A DNA stretch of 64,000 nt from Rhodopseudomonas sp. P2A-2r. Lineage in GTDB: Bacteria > Pseudomonadota > Alphaproteobacteria > Rhizobiales > Xanthobacteraceae. The notes under the pieces were generated by a model, which was not told where the DNA came from, ran no database searches, and saw only the letters and a program-made list of their open reading frames with translations. Position 1 is the first letter of the stretch, and every line of letters begins with the position of its first letter. The position numbers were made by a program, and so were the translations under genes. This document shows, piece by piece, positions 48,739 to 57,457 of the stretch. The stretch is taken from contig NZ_CP110389.1 in assembly GCF_026015985.1 (NCBI RefSeq), positions 1 through 64,000 of the forward strand, written 5' to 3'.

Positions 48739-50322
48739 TTACGACGTCTTGTCGTCCGACAGTGTTGCCCTGCTTCGCGCCAGCGTCTGCTCCGGCGTCC
48801 CGGACGCATCGATCGGAATCCAGTCCATCGCGCCGAGATCGTAGGCGTCCTGTTGCCGCGCGATCTCCGCGGTCGCGTCGGAAGCGTCGTTGCGACGACT
48901 TACGACACGCGCGGCACGGATCGCCGTATCGGCCTCCAGGAACAGGCCTGTGAAGGCAACGCTGGCACCGCGGGCAACCGCGGCGATCGCCGCACGCTCG
49001 GAGGGCCGCGCGAACACCGCGTCGACGACCACAGAATGGCCGGCCGCCAGAACGCGGCCGGCGTGTTCGGCGAGGGTGTCGTAGACCTTCGCGGTGATCT
49101 CGGGCCGATAGGCCTCGCCCGGCAGGCGATCGGTCTCCCGCATCGTGAATTGCTGCTTGCGCAACACATCGGAGCGCAGCAAGACGGCGCCCGGCAGTGG
49201 CGCAATGTCAGGCGCCAGCTCGCGCGCGAGCACTGATTTCCCCGTGCCGGACAGTCCGCCGACCGCAATCAGCCGCGGCTTTGCCGGCGCGATCATCCGG
49301 CGGGCGAGCGTGAAATAGATCTCGGCGCGCGCCTTCACGCCCGCACTGTCGCTGCCCTTGCGATCGAGCCGGGCGAGCAGCACGTTGGCCCGGATCGCCG
49401 CACGGATCGACAGGAACAGCGGCAGCGTCGACAGGGCGTCGAGATTATCCAGCGATGTGGTCGCGAGATAGCGGTTCAGGATGATGTTGGCGGCCGCGCC
49501 ACGCCCATAGCTGATCAGGTCCATCAACAAGAAGGCCAGATCGTAGAGCACGTCGGTGGTGGCCATCGCCGCATCGAATTCGAGCGCGTCGAACAATACT
49601 GGCTTGCCGTCGATCCGGACGATGTTGGCCAGATGCAGGTCGCCATGACAGCGCCGGACGAAACCGGCGTCGCGCCGTCTTGCAAGCAGAACGTTGCATC
49701 GCGCGAAGGCGGCTTCGCTGTCGCGATCGAGTGCCTGCACCTGATCTGCGGCGAAGCAGCCGGCGGCAACGAAGGCGCCGGTATTGCCGGCGATCAGCGC
49801 GGGAATCGACTGCGGCCATGCGGCATCGCGGCAGATCGCGGCCGCATCGTGCGACGCCACGATCGCCTCGGCAGTGGCGGCGGCAAGGCCGGCATCGAGC
49901 AGGCCTGCTGCGGCAAGATGATCGAGCGTCTGGGTCTCGTCGAAGCGCCGCATCCGCAGCGCCCACTCCACCGGCGCGCCCTCGCCGCCGATGGCCAGCG
50001 CACCATCCGGCCGGTGCATGATCGGCACGACGCCGGTATAGATCTGCGGGGCGAAGGCGCGATTGACCTCGAGTTCGACCTCAAGAGCTGCCTTGCGCTT
50101 TTCCAGCGTCGAAAAATCCAGATAGGGGTAGCGCACCGCGCGCTTGACCTTGAAGGCGTCATCGCCGGCGAGGAACACCGACGCAGCATGGGTGTCGATG
50201 CGCTGGACCGCGCGGCCACCATGGGTGGCGGGATCGGCCAGGAATGAAAATACCTGCTCCTGCGAGGCCGCCTCGGAAGCGATGGCGCCTGTCATCTGGT
50301 GATCGGCTTCCTGTTGATGCAT
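48739..50322 (-). CDS. Bifunctional aminoglycoside-phosphotransferase-like / ATP-binding protein
   Basis: A 527-residue fusion. The N-terminal two thirds are kinase-like of the APH type (catalytic loop CHGDLHLANIVRIDG, metal-binding LFDALEFDA). The C-terminal part is a P-loop kinase (GGLSGTGKSVLAREL near 355, VVVDAVF). Such fusions are common near stress and DosR/FixK-type regulons, but the natural substrate is unknown; antibiotic resistance is not implied. ATG 50322 was used; ATG 50295 is possible. It shares the divergent gap, with its FixK-type box, with hsp20. Confidence 0.85.
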   Translation of the reverse strand: MHQQEADHQMTGAIASEAASQEQVFSFLADPATHGGRAVQRIDTHAASVFLAGDDAFKVKRAVRYPYLDFSTLEKRKAALEVELEVNRAFAPQIYTGVVPIMHRPDGALAIGGEGAPVEWALRMRRFDETQTLDHLAAAGLLDAGLAAATAEAIVASHDAAAICRDAAWPQSIPALIAGNTGAFVAAGCFAADQVQALDRDSEAAFARCNVLLARRRDAGFVRRCHGDLHLANIVRIDGKPVLFDALEFDAAMATTDVLYDLAFLLMDLISYGRGAAANIILNRYLATTSLDNLDALSTLPLFLSIRAAIRANVLLARLDRKGSDSAGVKARAEIYFTLARRMIAPAKPRLIAVGGLSGTGKSVLARELAPDIAPLPGAVLLRSDVLRKQQFTMRETDRLPGEAYRPEITAKVYDTLAEHAGRVLAAGHSVVVDAVFARPSERAAIAAVARGASVAFTGLFLEADTAIRAARVVSRRNDASDATAEIARQQDAYDLGAMDWIPIDASGTPEQTLARSRATLSDDKTS

Positions 50323-50427
50323 GACGGAAGATGGCGAGATCGCTCATCCAATCCACATTGTGCGAAGTCACAACAGCCTGTTGCAAGGGCACCGGTTCAT
50401 CTATGGCGCAATGAACTTTGCGCCTAC

Positions 50428-50441
50428 TTGACCCTGATCAA
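50428..50441. promoter_or_regulatory. FixK/FNR-type box TTGACCCTGATCAA
   Basis: A perfect dyad centred 70 bases before the Hsp20 start and 112 before the APH-ATPase gene in the other direction. Confidence 0.8.
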
Positions 50442-50504
50442 AACAGCAATGCCGCAAATACGGTATCGCTTCACCGGGGCAAGGAGCCCCAGATGGAGGA
50501 TATC

Positions 50505-50984
50505 ATGAACATGAAATCGCTCATTCCCGTCGGCCAGGACCGCAGCCCTGGCCGCCCCGCCGCCAACCCGTTTTCCGCCCTGCAGCAGGAAATTGATCGC
50601 CTGTTCGACGGCTTCACCCGCGGCCTGCCATCGTTTTCGTCCGCGTCCTATCCGCTGGTTCCCAACATGGACGTCGCGGAAACCGACAAGGAAATCGAAA
50701 TCACCGCGGACCTGCCCGGCCTTGAGGAAAAGGACATCCAGCTCAACGCCGCCGACAATCTCCTGACCATCCGCGGCGAGAAGAAGAACCAGCGCGAAGA
50801 GAAGGACAAGGATTACCACTTGGTCGAGCGGACCTATGGCTCGTTCATGCGCACCGTCCAACTGCCGGCTGGCGTCAACCTCGACAGCATCAAGGCGACG
50901 ATCGCCAATGGCGTGCTCAAGGTGACCGTTCCCAAGCCGGCTCCGGCGCAGTCGAAGAAGATTGACATCAAAACCGCAGCCTGA
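50505..50984 (+). CDS. Hsp20/alpha-crystallin small heat-shock protein
   Basis: A 159-residue ATP-independent chaperone. The alpha-crystallin domain is at about residues 50-145 (PNMDVAETDKEIEITADLPGLEEKDIQLNAADNLLTIRGEKK, then GVLKVTVPK with the A-x-x-x-n-G-v-L box). Two in-frame starts are possible, each with its own ribosome site: ATG 50493 (AAGGAG) and ATG 50505 (GGAGGA). I used the second. The FixK-type box places it in the low-oxygen regulon rather than under plain heat-shock control; no ROSE element is evident. Confidence 0.93.
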   Translation: MNMKSLIPVGQDRSPGRPAANPFSALQQEIDRLFDGFTRGLPSFSSASYPLVPNMDVAETDKEIEITADLPGLEEKDIQLNAADNLLTIRGEKKNQREEKDKDYHLVERTYGSFMRTVQLPAGVNLDSIKATIANGVLKVTVPKPAPAQSKKIDIKTAA

Positions 50985-51078
50985 TCGTCTCGGTGGCGCG
51001 CTGCGGCCAGCCGCGGCGCGCCACTGTTCCTGCGACCAACTGAGTGATATAGTCTCAAGACCGAACAGCGGATGGCGC

Positions 51079-51522
51079 GTGTACAAATTTCTCGAAGAAA
51101 CCGTCGGAAATTTCATGACCCGCGATGTCGCCACGGTGACACGCGACATGACCATGCGCGATCTCTACACGCTGGTCGAGAAGGACGACTTCAACACCTA
51201 TCCGGTGGTTGAGAATTCGAAGATTGTCGGCATCGTCACCAAGTTCGATTTCCTGAAGTGCTTTGCGCTGCAGCCGGGCAGCATGGTGCCGAACTATGAA
51301 GAGCTCATGAAGCGCACCGTCGGCGAGCTCATGACGCCGAAATTCATCGCGGTCGACGAATCCAGCAAGCTGGTCAGGGTGCTGCAACTGATGGTGGAGC
51401 ACCGCATGCGCAGCGTCATCGTGGCGACGGCCGACCATCGGCTGCAAGGCATCATCTCGCGCGAGGATGTCATGCGTGCCCTGCAGGCGTGTGCCATCGA
51501 TGACGGACGGTCAGCTTCATGA
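51079..51522 (+). CDS. CBS-pair domain protein
   Basis: A 147-residue protein with little besides two CBS motifs (NFMTRDVATVTRDMTMRDLYTLVEKDDFNTYPVV and IVGIVTKFDFLKCF; then ELMTPKFIAVDESSKLVRVLQLM and LQGIISREDVMRAL). It probably senses adenine nucleotides. The start is GTG 51079, since no ATG fits the frame near the conserved N-terminus. It lies 94 bases after hsp20 and 43 before the acyl-CoA synthetase/acetyltransferase gene and may be co-transcribed with both. Confidence 0.85.
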   Translation: MYKFLEETVGNFMTRDVATVTRDMTMRDLYTLVEKDDFNTYPVVENSKIVGIVTKFDFLKCFALQPGSMVPNYEELMKRTVGELMTPKFIAVDESSKLVRVLQLMVEHRMRSVIVATADHRLQGIISREDVMRALQACAIDDGRSAS

Positions 51523-51565
51523 TCCGTCGACCGACCAGATCCCCCTTTAGAAACGTCGTGACCGG

Positions 51566-54304
51566 ATGTCCGTCTACCGATTGAGCAGCTTGCTTGCGCC
51601 GCGCTCGGTGGCGCTGATTGGCGCGAGCCCGCGGCCCGGCTCCGTCGGGCATGCGGTGATGAAGAACATCGTTGCGGCGGGCTTCAAGGGCCAGTTCGGC
51701 CTGGTCAACGCACGTTACGGGACGATCGGCGACACCACGGCGGTGAGCAGCCTCGCCGAGCTGCCCTTCGTTCCCGAACTGGTCGTCATCACGGCGCCCG
51801 CGCCGGCGATCCCCGGCATCATCGCCGAAGCCGGCGCCCTCGGCGTCGCCGGCGCGGTCATCATCAGTGCCGGCCTCGGCCACGGTACCGGCTCGCTGTC
51901 GGAGGCGACCGAAAGCGCGGCCCGGCAACACGGCATGCGGCTGATCGGCCCCAACTGCATCGGCATCCTGATGCCGAACGCGCGGCTCAATGCCAGTTTC
52001 GCCGCGCACATGCCGGCGGCGGGCAATCTCGCTTTGATCTCGCAATCCGGCGCCATCGCCACCGGCATGGTGGACTGGGCCTCGCAGCGCGGCGTGGGGT
52101 TTTCCGGCATCGTGTCGGTCGGCGACCAGCTCGATGTCGATATCGCCGACCTGCTCGACTATTTCGCGCTGGACTCGGGCACCAAGGCGATCCTGCTCTA
52201 CGTCGAAGCGATCAAGGATGCCCGCAAGTTCATGTCCGCGGCGCGCGCCGCGGCACGCGTGAAGCCGGTGATCGTGGTCAAGGCCGGGCGCATGGCGCAG
52301 GGCGCCAAGGCGGCGGCGACCCACACCGGCGCGCTGGCCGGCGCCGACGATGTCTATGACGCGGCATTCCGCCGCGCCGGCATGCTGCGCGTGTCGGACC
52401 TGCGCGAACTGTTCGATTGCGTCGAAACCCTCAGCCGGGTCAAGGCGCCGCCGGGCAAGCGGCTCGCGATCCTGACCAATGGCGGCGGCATCGGCGTGCT
52501 GGCCATCGACCGGCTGGCGGAACTCGGCGGCATTCCCGCGGCCATCGGCGACGATACGCGGCAGCAGCTTGATGCCGTCCTGCCGCCGACCTGGTCCGGC
52601 TCGAATCCGATCGACATCGTCGGCGATGCCGATGCCGCGCGCTACGCCGCGACGCTTGAGCTGCTGCTGGCTGACAAGAGCAATGACGCGGTGCTGGTGA
52701 TGAACGTGCAGACGGCCATCGCGCCCGCCGCCGACATCGCCGTGGCCGTCACCGGAGTCATCGATTCGCATCGCCGCAAGCGCGATGTGATTCCGAAGCC
52801 GGTGCTGGCGGTCTGGGTCGGCGCCGAACAGAACATCATCAAGGCGCTCAGCGCCGCGGGCATTCCGAACTACGCCACCGAGGACGACGCGGTGCGCGGC
52901 TTCATGCATCTGGTGCATCACCGCGAGATCGTCACCGCGCTCGCCGAGGTGCCGCCAAGCCTGCCCAGCGATTTCGTGCCGGACGTGGAACGCGCGCGCG
53001 CCATCGTCGATGGGGCCATCACCGACGGACGGGACTGGCTCGATCCCATCGAGGTGAAGCAGCTGTTCGACGCCTATCAGATCCCGATGGTCGCTACCGG
53101 CGCCGCAGCGAACGCCGACGAAGCGGCGGCGCAGGCTTCGGTGCATTTCACCAATGGCCAGACGGTGGTGCTGAAGATCCTGTCTAAGGACATTCCGCAC
53201 AAGTCCGATGTCGGCGGCGTCATCCTCAATGTCACCAGCGTCGAGGCGGTCCGCATCGCCGTCAACGAACTGTTCAATCGCGCCAAGGCCAAGCGGCCGG
53301 ACGCGCATATCGACGGCGTCATCGTGCAGCCGATGATGGTGCGCGCCAAGGCGCGGGAACTGATCCTCGGCATCGCCAACGATCCGACCTTCGGCTCCAT
53401 CGTGGTGTTCGGCCGTGGCGGCACGGCGGTGGAGGTCATCAACGACAAGGCGCTGGCGCTGCCGCCGCTGGATCTCAACCTCGCCAGCGACCTCGTGAGC
53501 CGCACTCGGGTCTCGCGCATTCTCGCCGGCTATCGGGACGTCCCTCCGGTCAAGCCCGGCGAGGTCGAACGTACGCTGGTCAAGGTCGCGCAACTGGCGG
53601 CCGATCTGCCGAAGGTCAGCGAACTCGACATCAATCCGCTGCTGGCAGACGAGAATGGCGTGATCGCCGTGGACGCGCGCGTCGCGGTCCGGCCTGTGAT
53701 CCAGAAGAAATTCGCCGGCCCCGGCAATGGCAATTTCGCGGTGCGCCCCTACCCGTCCTCATGGCAGCGCCGTTTCTCGCTCAAGGACGGGCTAAACGTG
53801 TTCGCGCGGCCGATCCGCCCGGAAGACGAACCGCAGATCCACGAAATGCTGCGCTATGTCACGCTCGGCGATCTCAGGCTGCGCTTCTTCGCGCCGATGA
53901 AGGAATTCACCCATGAATTCATCGCCCGGCTGACCCAGCTGGACTATGCCCGCGCCATCGCCTTCGTCGCCTTCAACGAGGCCAGCGGCGAAATGATCGG
54001 CGTCGTCCGGCTGCATTCGGATTCGATCTACGACAGCGGCGAATACGCCATCCTGCTGCGCTCGGACCTGAAAGGACGCGGGCTCGGCTGGGCGCTGATG
54101 CAGCTGATGATCGATTACGCGAAGGCGGAGGGCCTGACGACCATCGCCGGCCAGGTGCTGGCCGACAATACCGTCATGCTCAACATGTGCCGGGATCTCG
54201 GCTTCGCCGTGAAGCCGGACCGCGACGACCACAGCATCTACCATGTCACGCTGTCGCTGGCTCCCGGGAAAGACACAGAGACAAAGGCGCCCGCGCTGAT
54301 CTGA
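51566..54304 (+). CDS. Bifunctional NDP-forming acyl-CoA synthetase-like / GNAT acetyltransferase (Pat type)
   Basis: A 912-residue protein. The CoA-binding domain starts at residue 10 (APRSVALIGASPRPGSVG). Succinyl-CoA-synthetase-like and ATP-grasp regions follow (GPNCIGILMPN, LISQSGAIATGM, KILSKDIPHKSDVGGVIL). A C-terminal GNAT domain (about 760-890, RPIRPEDEPQIHEML, LLRSDLKGRGLGWALMQLM) has the acetyl-CoA loop. This is the layout of Pat/YfiQ protein-lysine acetyltransferases, which silence acetyl-CoA synthetase and other enzymes. With acetate kinase and phosphoketolase nearby, control of acetate metabolism is a reasonable inference. Confidence 0.9.
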   Translation: MSVYRLSSLLAPRSVALIGASPRPGSVGHAVMKNIVAAGFKGQFGLVNARYGTIGDTTAVSSLAELPFVPELVVITAPAPAIPGIIAEAGALGVAGAVIISAGLGHGTGSLSEATESAARQHGMRLIGPNCIGILMPNARLNASFAAHMPAAGNLALISQSGAIATGMVDWASQRGVGFSGIVSVGDQLDVDIADLLDYFALDSGTKAILLYVEAIKDARKFMSAARAAARVKPVIVVKAGRMAQGAKAAATHTGALAGADDVYDAAFRRAGMLRVSDLRELFDCVETLSRVKAPPGKRLAILTNGGGIGVLAIDRLAELGGIPAAIGDDTRQQLDAVLPPTWSGSNPIDIVGDADAARYAATLELLLADKSNDAVLVMNVQTAIAPAADIAVAVTGVIDSHRRKRDVIPKPVLAVWVGAEQNIIKALSAAGIPNYATEDDAVRGFMHLVHHREIVTALAEVPPSLPSDFVPDVERARAIVDGAITDGRDWLDPIEVKQLFDAYQIPMVATGAAANADEAAAQASVHFTNGQTVVLKILSKDIPHKSDVGGVILNVTSVEAVRIAVNELFNRAKAKRPDAHIDGVIVQPMMVRAKARELILGIANDPTFGSIVVFGRGGTAVEVINDKALALPPLDLNLASDLVSRTRVSRILAGYRDVPPVKPGEVERTLVKVAQLAADLPKVSELDINPLLADENGVIAVDARVAVRPVIQKKFAGPGNGNFAVRPYPSSWQRRFSLKDGLNVFARPIRPEDEPQIHEMLRYVTLGDLRLRFFAPMKEFTHEFIARLTQLDYARAIAFVAFNEASGEMIGVVRLHSDSIYDSGEYAILLRSDLKGRGLGWALMQLMIDYAKAEGLTTIAGQVLADNTVMLNMCRDLGFAVKPDRDDHSIYHVTLSLAPGKDTETKAPALI

Positions 54305-54343
54305 ATCAAGGCGCGGCACCGCCGCCACTGGCAGATTCGGAGC

Positions 54344-54544
54344 ATGTGGAAAGACATCTCAACCGCGCCGCGGGTTCGCGAAGTCGAGCTGGCCATCATC
54401 GACGACCGCATCCATGAACTGCGCTACCCCTGCTTTCATACCGGCAAGAGCTGGGTGAATGCCGAGACCCTGCAGGAACTCGCCGTGAAGCCGACGCACT
54501 GGCAGGAAGCGCCGGTCACGGCGTTCCTGTGCTGCTGCGGCTGA
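54344..54544 (+). CDS. Small conserved hypothetical protein
   Basis: A 66-residue product, MWKDISTAPRVREVELAIIDD, ending in THWQEAPVTAFLCCCG. The W-x-x-I-S-T-A-P opening and the T-H-W-x-E motif resemble small DUF551-like proteins. A CGGAG stretch stands close before the ATG. It lies between the Pat-type gene and the convergent ccoS. Function unknown. Confidence 0.6.
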   Translation: MWKDISTAPRVREVELAIIDDRIHELRYPCFHTGKSWVNAETLQELAVKPTHWQEAPVTAFLCCCG

Positions 54545-54559
54545 GGTCGGCAAGGCAAC

Positions 54560-54736
54560 CTATTTGGCGGGGCCGTCCGCGGGGGTCGTAGGCGCAGGCT
54601 CGTCATCGGCGATAGCCCGCCACGCGGCGCCTTCCATATCGTCATACTGGCCGTTCTTCAGCGACCACATGAATCCCAGCAGTCCGACCAACCCAAGGCC
54701 GAGCGCTGCCGGGACGAGATAGACGAGAACTTCCAT
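54560..54736 (-). CDS. ccoS: cbb3 oxidase maturation protein CcoS (FixS)
   Basis: A 58-residue protein read directly from the minus strand: MEVLVYLVPAALGLGLVGLL, then a short cytoplasmic tail with NGQYDDMEGAAWRAI. One membrane segment and the Q-[YF]-D-D-x-x-G-x-A-x-R-I box are the family hallmarks. It is needed to place haem/copper in the CcoN subunit. Its ATG overlaps the ccoI stop by one base (TGATG). Confidence 0.93.
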   Translation of the reverse strand: MEVLVYLVPAALGLGLVGLLGFMWSLKNGQYDDMEGAAWRAIADDEPAPTTPADGPAK

Positions 54737-56928
54737 CAGGTTCTTTCCGACGCGACCCGGCGCGCCCGCAAAGCGTTCAGCATCACCAGCAGTGACGAAC
54801 CGGACATCGCCAATGCGGCGATCAGCGGCGTCACCACGCCGGTGATGGCCACCGGCACCGCGATGATGTTGTAACCTACCGCAAGCCAGAGATTCTGCTG
54901 CATCAACCGCAATGCCTTGCGGGAATAATCGATGGCGGCGACCACGGGCGACAGCTTCTTGCCGAGGAACACCATGTCCGCGGCGGCCTGGCTCAGATGC
55001 GCGGCGGTCACCGGCGACATGGAGACATGCGCCGCGGCCAGCGCCGGCGCATCGTTGAGGCCGTCGCCGACCATCATCACCTTGATGCCCTGGTTCTTCA
55101 GCGCCTCGATGCGCGCGATCTTCTCAGCCGGCGTGACGGCGGCGCGCCATTCGTCGACCCCGAGCGCCAGCGCCGCGGCGTGTACCGCAAGCTCACGATC
55201 GCCCGACAGGATTTCCACCGCGATGCCGCGGGCCTTGAGGCCGGCAATCATCTCCCGCGCATCGGGGCGCAGGCTTTGCCGGACCGCGAACACATAACGC
55301 TCATCGCCCATGCGGAAGGCGACGACGGACACTTCCGGATCGAGCCGCAGCAACTGCTCCGCCATGTCCTCGGCGCCGCAGAACGACGGCCGGCCGAGCC
55401 GCAGCTCGATTCCGTCGAGTTCACCGCGCACGCCCTGCCCGGGCTGCTCGACTACACCCTTGAGCGGCGATTTCACGCCGGCTGCACGCGCCACGGCGGC
55501 GGCGACCGGATGATGGCTGGCCAGCGCCAGCCGTCCTGCGAGTTCAAGGATATCGGCCGGCACATTGCCGCTGTTGACCACGTCGAGTTCGGGCAGGGTC
55601 AGGGTGCCGGTCTTGTCGAAGATGACGCGGGTCACCGCGGCGGTGCGCTCAATGGCGTCGCCGGCATTGAGCAGCACACCGGCACGAAACATGGCGCCGG
55701 AAGCGACTGTCTGCACGGTGGGAATAGCGAGGCCGAGTGCGCAGGGGCAGGTGATGATCAGCACCGCGACGGCGGTGACGATGGCGTCATGCCAGCTGGC
55801 ACCGGCCAGCACCCAGCCGATCATGGTGAGCAGCGCGGTGGCATGCACCACCGGCGCATAGAGCCGCGACGCGCGGTCGGCCAGCAGCACATAGCGCGAG
55901 CGGGCCTGCAGGGCGTTTTCCAGAAGCCGGGTAATCTCCGCCAGCAGCGTGCCTTCGGACGCCGCCGAGACCCGGATCCGCAGGGTGCCGGAAATATTCA
56001 TGGTGCCGGCATAGACCGCGGTGCCGCGCTCGGCGGGCGCATACAGCGTCTCGCCGGTAATCAGGCTCTGGTCGATCTCGGAATGGCCCTCGACCACGGT
56101 ACCGTCGACGGCGCAGCGCTCGCCCGGACGCAGCAGCACCATATCGCCTACACGCAGCGCCGCCACCGGCACCTCGCTGATTTCATTGTCGGCGACGAAT
56201 TTTGTGGCGGTCTCGGCCTTCAACGCGGCGAGATTGCCGGCGACCGCACGGGTGCGGCGGCGCATGTTCTGGTCGAGATAGCGGCCGACCAGCAGGAAGG
56301 TCAGCAGCATGATGGCTGCATCGAAATAGGTATGCTCGGCGTGGGCGATGGTCTCGGCAACCGACATCGCCAGCGCAAGCACCACGCCGATGCTGATCGG
56401 CACGTCCATGTTGGTGTTGCCGGTGCGCAGCACGCGCCAGGCCGACTGGAAGAACGGCCGCCCGGCATAGGCGGCCGCGGGCAGCGCGATCAGCGCCGAC
56501 AGCCAGTGGAAGAAATCGCGCTGTTCGGGGATCATGTCGCCGGCGCTGCCGGACCACACCGGGATCGACAGCATCATCACGTTCATAGTGGCGAAGGCGG
56601 CGACGCCGAGGCAGCGCATCAGGAACCTGGACTGTTCGGCCTCGACCGCTTCGGCGCGCACGGTTTCGAACGGATAGGCCTTGTAGCCGAGTTCGGCCAG
56701 GCGATCGATGAAGCGGGCGGGATCGAGGGTGCCAGTCTTCCACTCCAGCGCGACGCGGCGGTCGGTCAGATTCACCCGTGCCAGCGTCACGTCGGGGATC
56801 GCCGAGAGGCCGCGCTCGATCTTCGCCATGCAACCGGCGCAACTGACGCCCTCGACGGCAAGGTCGATATGCGCCAGGCCCGACCCAACATTCTTCACGT
56901 AGTGCGAGAAATCGCGCGTTGCCAGCAT
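54736..56928 (-). CDS. ccoI: Copper-exporting P1B-type ATPase CcoI (FixI)
   Basis: A 730-residue membrane pump that supplies copper to the cbb3 oxidase. The N-terminal metal-binding domain has GVSCAGC near residue 27. The actuator motif is SLITGETL, the transmembrane metal site is TCPCALGLAIP, the phosphorylation site is IFDKTGTLT, and the nucleotide hinge is MVGDGLNDAPALAAAHV. Length and order match FixI. It lies 10 bases after ccoH and is coupled to ccoS. Confidence 0.96.
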   Translation of the reverse strand: MLATRDFSHYVKNVGSGLAHIDLAVEGVSCAGCMAKIERGLSAIPDVTLARVNLTDRRVALEWKTGTLDPARFIDRLAELGYKAYPFETVRAEAVEAEQSRFLMRCLGVAAFATMNVMMLSIPVWSGSAGDMIPEQRDFFHWLSALIALPAAAYAGRPFFQSAWRVLRTGNTNMDVPISIGVVLALAMSVAETIAHAEHTYFDAAIMLLTFLLVGRYLDQNMRRRTRAVAGNLAALKAETATKFVADNEISEVPVAALRVGDMVLLRPGERCAVDGTVVEGHSEIDQSLITGETLYAPAERGTAVYAGTMNISGTLRIRVSAASEGTLLAEITRLLENALQARSRYVLLADRASRLYAPVVHATALLTMIGWVLAGASWHDAIVTAVAVLIITCPCALGLAIPTVQTVASGAMFRAGVLLNAGDAIERTAAVTRVIFDKTGTLTLPELDVVNSGNVPADILELAGRLALASHHPVAAAVARAAGVKSPLKGVVEQPGQGVRGELDGIELRLGRPSFCGAEDMAEQLLRLDPEVSVVAFRMGDERYVFAVRQSLRPDAREMIAGLKARGIAVEILSGDRELAVHAAALALGVDEWRAAVTPAEKIARIEALKNQGIKVMMVGDGLNDAPALAAAHVSMSPVTAAHLSQAAADMVFLGKKLSPVVAAIDYSRKALRLMQQNLWLAVGYNIIAVPVAITGVVTPLIAALAMSGSSLLVMLNALRARRVASERT

Positions 56929-56938
56929 GACGGCGGTC

Positions 56939-57438
56939 CTACTTCAGGATGATACGGCTCTTCGACAGGAACACGCGCCGGCCGGAAGCATCGCCTTCCA
57001 GCACGAGATCCCATTGTCCGGGCGCCACATCGGCGACCTTGCCGCGATAGACCGCGCTCTCGGCTTCGACCAGATTGGCCTCGCGATCGCCGCGGCGATC
57101 CGTCGGCCGCTCGAGACGACTGGAAAAAGCCAGCCCCGCCAGCGGGCTGCCCAGGCTGTCGCGGGCATTGACCAGGATGTTGGCGACGCCATCGGCAGCG
57201 CGCTCGACATGGGCATCGACCTTCCAGCCCCGCTCGTTCTGCTTGCGGGCCGCAGCGATTTCGCCTTCGTAGGCCAGGCTGGCGCTGTAGGCGCTATCTA
57301 CTTCGGTGCCGGGCAGCGTGTCGATGGCGAGCTTCGCCAGGGTCAGATTGACTCCGAACACCACGCCGAAAAAGCGATCAGCATGATCAGGACCATGCGC
57401 CCGGTGAGTGGACGCGGTGCGGCGACGGGCTTGCTCAT
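56939..57438 (-). CDS. ccoH: cbb3 oxidase accessory protein CcoH (FixH), frameshifted
   Basis: From ATG 57438 the frame reads MSKPVAAPRPLTGRMVLIML and then LIAF before breaking. The next frame continues GVVFGVNLTLAKLAIDTLPGTEVDSAYSASLAYEGEIAAARKQNERGW to the stop at 56939. Adding one T to the T5 run (57369-57373 in plus coordinates) gives a normal FixH of about 166 residues, with one membrane segment and a periplasmic domain. It lies between ccoG and ccoI, as in all fixGHIS operons. Either a real mutation or, more likely, a homopolymer error. Confidence 0.9.
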
Positions 57439-57457
57439 GAATGGCTCCTTGATGCGG

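Noticed and set aside
48739..50322. Aminoglycoside resistance gene
   Set aside because: The APH-like part is fused to a P-loop kinase and belongs to a stress-linked family of unknown substrate; nothing points to antibiotic resistance.
54296..54309. CTGATCTGAATCAA as a FixK-type box for the small gene at 54344
   Set aside because: It has one mismatch in the first half-site, overlaps the end of the Pat-type gene, and its centre is only about 41 bases from the ATG, which would require a leaderless transcript.
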